A stretch of 64,000 nt of DNA, taken from the NCBI RefSeq assembly GCF_025947225.1, contig NZ_CP110005.1, positions 2,418,001 to 2,482,000 of the forward strand, written 5' to 3'. The notes under the pieces were generated by a model. That model made no database searches. It was not told the DNA's origin and was given only the letters and a program-made list of their open reading frames with translations. This document shows, piece by piece, positions 61,598 through 64,000 of this stretch. How positions within the stretch are numbered: the stretch's first letter is position 1; each line of letters opens with the position of its first letter. Source of the stretch: Flavobacterium sp. N2270 (GTDB taxonomy: Bacteria > Bacteroidota > Bacteroidia > Flavobacteriales > Flavobacteriaceae). The position numbers and the translations under genes are program-made.

Positions 61598-61727
61598 AAG
61601 CGAATGTCTTGGCATATTTGTAAAGCTTATTCCTGCTTTCGTCTTTAGTTTTCCGCTACGCTACAAAGCTATCGGCTCTATCAGGGCTAAATAAAAACCT
61701 GTTCGAATTATTTGGATAGATGTTAGT
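61598..61727. repeat. Probable dispersed intergenic repeat remnant
   Basis: The GC-richer stretch TTCCTGCTTTCGTC ... CCGCTACGCTACAAAGC ... TCAGGGCTAA stands out from its AT-rich surroundings and resembles non-coding repeats I recall in Flavobacterium genomes. It can be read as a 14-residue frame but not as a real gene. Confidence 0.4.
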
Positions 61728-61766
61728 AAACGTATCAGGTTTTAAAAACCTGACACGTTTTTTTCA
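61728..61766 (+). terminator. Terminator of creD
   Basis: Stem ACGT-A-TCAGGTTT / AAACCTGA-C-ACGT (about 61729-61743, 61746-61759) followed by a T run. Confidence 0.75.
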
Positions 61767-61771
61767 TAGTA

Positions 61772-61800
61772 CTTTGTCACACTGACGCAAGGAAGAGACC
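61772..61800. repeat. TTTGTCACACTGACGCAAGG repeat copy
   Basis: Similar to 62432-62458 (TTTGTACCCTGACGCTAGGA). The same family of GC-rich intergenic words occurs in both spacers. Confidence 0.35.
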
Positions 61801-61807
61801 AGCTGCG

Positions 61808-61936
61808 CAAAGTCTCCCGACTTTGAGGTCTAATTAATATAATTTTTAGTTAATTTGTTACAACAAAAGAATCTTCATTAATAAAATATTTAATTCAATG
61901 ATTTTTTATAATTTAGCTGAAAGTCGGGAGACTTTG
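61808..61936. repeat. REPIN-like element: two inverted short palindromes
   Basis: CAAAGTCTCCCGACTTT at 61808-61824 and its exact reverse complement at 61920-61936 flank a 95-bp AT-rich core. Each arm is itself a hairpin (AAAGTC-N4-GACTTT). Inverted paired short palindromes are the REPIN layout. Confidence 0.5.
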
Positions 61937-61996
61937 AGCAACGGATTTTTAAAACAATATAAAGTAGATTTGTTTTGAGTTTAAAAAGCAAAAAAA

Positions 61997-62413
61997 ATGA
62001 TTATGAATTTTATTAAAAATAATTTCATTAGTATATTCATAGGAACTATTCTTATTTCTATAATTATTTATGCCAAAAATAAAAATTCAGAAAGAAACTT
62101 ATATTTAAATAACAATATTCTATTCACAGTTTGCGAAACAATTGGATATGATTCACCAGGAAGAGTTACTCCTTCTATAGAATATATTTTTTATTTTGAA
62201 AAAAGCAAATTTGAATCAGAAGATTTTTATGATCTTGATTTTTCTAAAGTTAAAAAAGAAGATTTAAAATCATATGTTGGTAAAAAGTACTTTGTTAAGT
62301 TTAGTGTTGAAAAACCTCAATATAGTGAGATATATTTAGACAAGCCTGTTCCTTTAGATTTTGTATATAAAGAAGGGCAAACTTGGAAGAAAATACCTGT
62401 AAATTATAATTAG
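61997..62413 (+). CDS. Membrane-anchored protein of unknown function
   Basis: 138 residues, one N-terminal hydrophobic segment (about 9-27) and a soluble, charged beta-rich domain without recognised motifs (Y-V-G-K-K-Y-F-V-K-F-S-V-E). A start at M3 (62003) is equally possible. It is isolated between two repeat-rich spacers and may be strain-specific. Confidence 0.6.
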   Translation: MIMNFIKNNFISIFIGTILISIIIYAKNKNSERNLYLNNNILFTVCETIGYDSPGRVTPSIEYIFYFEKSKFESEDFYDLDFSKVKKEDLKSYVGKKYFVKFSVEKPQYSEIYLDKPVPLDFVYKEGQTWKKIPVNYN

Positions 62414-62431
62414 AAAAAATTAAAACCACCA

Positions 62432-62550
62432 TTTGTACCCTGACGCTAGGAAGGGTCACACAAGCAACTAAATAAGATGAAATTCACCAATCTAATGAGA
62501 TTCCTCGTCCCTCAGGCTCGAGAACTTGTTCGAACTGGCGAAGCAATGAC
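62432..62550. repeat. GC-rich intergenic repeat segment
   Basis: Holds a second TTTGTACCCTGACGC word and ATTCCTCGTCCCTCAGGCTCG ... GTTCGAACTGGCGAAGCAATGAC, unlike the AT-rich surroundings. No gene is seen in 62414-62644. Confidence 0.35.
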
Positions 62551-62559
62551 AAAAAAAAC

Positions 62560-62599
62560 GTTAAAAAAAATCCTGATTACAAACACGTAAGCAGGATTT
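62560..62599 (-). terminator. Terminator of the AlaDH/PNT-type gene
   Basis: AAATCCTG / CAGGATTT (62568-62575, 62592-62599); on minus it is followed by a T run. Confidence 0.6.
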
Positions 62600-62638
62600 A
62601 TCTTTCTTCTTTTATCTTTCTTCTTTTATCTTTCTTCT
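62597..62638. repeat. Three perfect 14-bp tandem repeats
   Basis: TTTATCTTTCTTCT three times, followed by a partial degenerate copy up to the stop codon of the dehydrogenase gene. Confidence 0.9.
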
Positions 62639-62644
62639 TTATTC

Positions 62645-63850
62645 TTATTCCTTTCCGTCTACAAAATCTTGTAAATAGGCAAAACGAGGAGTTAATTTTC
62701 CGTTTTCTGTCATTTTTGCTCTTGCTAAAACTCCATCTTTATCGTTATTAAAAAAGGCCGGTATTACTCGCTCTAAAAACACTTCACCAAAACCATCACT
62801 AGCATCTTTTGGCAATTCACAAGGTAAATTATCAACCGCCATAACCACAATAGCAGATGGATGTGTATATGATACTTCTTTATGTTCACTTGCCAAATAA
62901 CCATAAATAGGATCTGCAATTGTACTTGGTTTTATAGTACAAGCAACTGGTCCGTCAATATCACAAGAAACATCTGCAACTACTTTTAGTTTACATTTTG
63001 GAGAACGCAACATTTCTTTCGATAAAATAATTGGAGCGTTATTACCGTAAAAATGTCCAGCAATAAACATATCTGACACTTCAGAAAAACGTTCAAAATC
63101 TGAAACATATTCAGTAGGGTTATTATAAAAATCTTCTTTTGTAGAAACTACTCCATCTTTTCTTTTGTTATAATCTAATACATCAATAAAAGTGTAAACT
63201 GGCTCTGCAAATGTTTTAGTTAAATAATTCTCAATAGAGACTTCTTTTATCTTCATTGCATCAAGCATTTCCTTTGCCCCAAAAGCAACTTTACCTCTAC
63301 CTGTCAAAACAATTTTAATATTTGGTAATGGATTTCTTTTTAAACGTTCAATTAACGTTTTTTGATCGGGTAATGTTTCAGCTTTAGCTAAATTAAATAA
63401 CTCAAACTTTAAACCAAAAGCTCTAATTCCGTTGTAAGCACCAACAATTCCAGCATAACGACCAAAACCTATTAATCGTCTATTCATATCATCAACAATC
63501 GTTTCATGATCGTATAATTCTATATTTTTTTCTAAAATAGTTCTCAATAAATCTCTATTATAGGGTTGCTTCTTAATAGTATGAGAAAAGAAAAAATATT
63601 TTTTATTAGGAATAAGTGCTTCTTTAGGTACTTCTTTAACTCCTATTAAAACATCACAGTCGTTTAAATCGTGATTTACTTCAATGCCTTTTTCAAAATA
63701 TTGTTCATCAGGAAATATACGAATATCGGAAGATTCAACTTTAAGAATCGCTTGAGGGAAAGTTGACTTGAATTCTGCTAACCGTTCTGGAGAAAAAACT
63801 ACTCTTCTATCTGGTGGATTTTTGCGTTCTTTGATTATTCCGAATTTCAT
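62645..63850 (-). CDS. NAD(P)-dependent AlaDH/PNT-type oxidoreductase (saccharopine dehydrogenase-like)
   Basis: 401 residues. The N-terminal alanine dehydrogenase/PNT domain (K-F-G-I-I-K-E-R-K-N-P-P-D-R-R-V) and the central F-S-H-T-I-K-K-Q-P-Y-N, G-I-V-G-A-Y-N-G, T-G-R-G-K-V-A-F-G-A-K-E and V-A-D-V-S-C-D-I-D-G-P-V segments match lysine-forming saccharopine dehydrogenase relatives. The nucleotide loop is variant (G-R-G-K-V-A-F-G). Substrate is uncertain: saccharopine or another amino acid. Confidence 0.8.
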   Translation of the reverse strand: MKFGIIKERKNPPDRRVVFSPERLAEFKSTFPQAILKVESSDIRIFPDEQYFEKGIEVNHDLNDCDVLIGVKEVPKEALIPNKKYFFFSHTIKKQPYNRDLLRTILEKNIELYDHETIVDDMNRRLIGFGRYAGIVGAYNGIRAFGLKFELFNLAKAETLPDQKTLIERLKRNPLPNIKIVLTGRGKVAFGAKEMLDAMKIKEVSIENYLTKTFAEPVYTFIDVLDYNKRKDGVVSTKEDFYNNPTEYVSDFERFSEVSDMFIAGHFYGNNAPIILSKEMLRSPKCKLKVVADVSCDIDGPVACTIKPSTIADPIYGYLASEHKEVSYTHPSAIVVMAVDNLPCELPKDASDGFGEVFLERVIPAFFNNDKDGVLARAKMTENGKLTPRFAYLQDFVDGKE

Positions 63851-63886
63851 TTATTATTTATTTAACTGATGATTAATTAAGTGTTA

Positions 63887-63918
63887 CAAATATAACATTA
63901 CTAAAAGTGATAAACAAA
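63887..63918 (-). promoter_or_regulatory. Promoter of the AlaDH/PNT-type gene
   Basis: On minus: TTTG (63915-63918), 20-bp spacer, TATATTTG (63887-63894), an exact consensus. Confidence 0.75.
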
Positions 63919-63943
63919 AGTTTTTTCTTCCATAAATTAATAG

Positions 63944-63951
63944 TAATTTTG
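63944..63951 (+). promoter_or_regulatory. -7 box (TAATTTTG) for a gene beyond the window
   Basis: Exact TAnnTTTG on plus, 49 bp from the right edge. Confidence 0.4.
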
Positions 63952-63966
63952 GCGTAATTATTGATT

Positions 63967-63985
63967 ATACTAATTTAGTTAGTAT
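63967..63985. promoter_or_regulatory. Palindrome ATACTAA-N5-TTAGTAT
   Basis: Perfect 7-bp dyad with a 5-bp spacer, about 15 bp after a TAATTTTG box. It sits where an operator for the next gene could lie. Confidence 0.35.
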
Positions 63986-64000
63986 TAAAATTTCAATTGG

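Noticed and set aside
61613..61657. 14-codon ATG frame in the spacer after creD
   Set aside because: Lies in a repeat-like stretch with no promoter or homolog-like composition.
62597..62638. CRISPR array
   Set aside because: The 14-bp units are directly adjacent without spacers, so it is a simple tandem repeat.

Overview
The window is a dense, AT-rich (roughly 30% GC by eye) piece of chromosome from a member of the Bacteroidota, most likely Flavobacteriaceae and close to Flavobacterium. The evidence is the protein families (a LETM1-related biofilm-type protein, DUF4199, DUF4920, DUF1684, split YeeE/YedE, a PorO/P-type porin, a CvfB-like S1 protein), the promoter type (TAnnTTTG boxes, several with a TTG/TTTG about 20 bp upstream), the general lack of Shine-Dalgarno sequences, and U-tailed hairpins between many convergent genes. 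No phage, insertion sequence, rRNA or CRISPR array was seen. The window opens inside a TlpA-like thioredoxin gene and closes just past an AlaDH/PNT-type dehydrogenase.

Layout. 1-4010: thioredoxin 3' end, tRNA-Tyr, rhomboid protease, LpxL-like acyltransferase, class-V PLP enzyme. 4108-7676: selO, then a minus-strand glmM-lipoprotein-small ORF unit. 7840-14427: acpH, ClC channel with CBS pair, thioesterase, uvrA and LOG on the plus strand. 14472-20328: cation/proton antiporter, LETM1-related protein, and a bicarbonate module of SulP transporter plus two beta-carbonic anhydrases. 20435-21936: divergent dps and oxyR. 21969-29061: tRNA modification genes (mnmD, tcdA), a c-type cytochrome lipoprotein with DUF4920, ilvE, MazG-like, SRPBCC, TatD and DUF1684. 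29144-32979: MFS transporter and a BlaI/M56 sensor pair with two operator-like dyads. 33054-36596: apt, tRNA-Arg, a lipoprotein, tandem YkgJ proteins, Nudix hydrolase. 36687-45481: a glycosyltransferase, then a long minus-strand run holding the menaquinone genes menB, menA and menC with two PH-domain membrane proteins, a UPF0173 hydrolase, a TPR protein and miaE. 45654-50644: C1 peptidase, PH protein, serine hydrolase, and a coupled FRG-domain/HELTH-protein pair. 50656-58490: CvfB, porin, prmA, clpS, metal-binding protein, split YeeE/YedE, DUF4199, kdsA, outer-membrane protein. 58574-63850: a creD locus with its own winged-helix regulator and two nearly identical operators, then a repeat-rich spacer and the AlaDH/PNT-type dehydrogenase.

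Most genes are core metabolism and envelope upkeep. The parts most worth a second look are the creD locus with duplicated TACTTTG-N5-CAAAGTA palindromes, the BlaI-type locus with two ACTA-N6-TAGT dyads 20 bp apart and a sensor carrying a TonB-plug-like tail, the FRG plus degenerate metallopeptidase pair, and a REPIN-like pair of inverted short palindromes at 61808-61936. All functional calls come from reading the sequence; no database search was possible.
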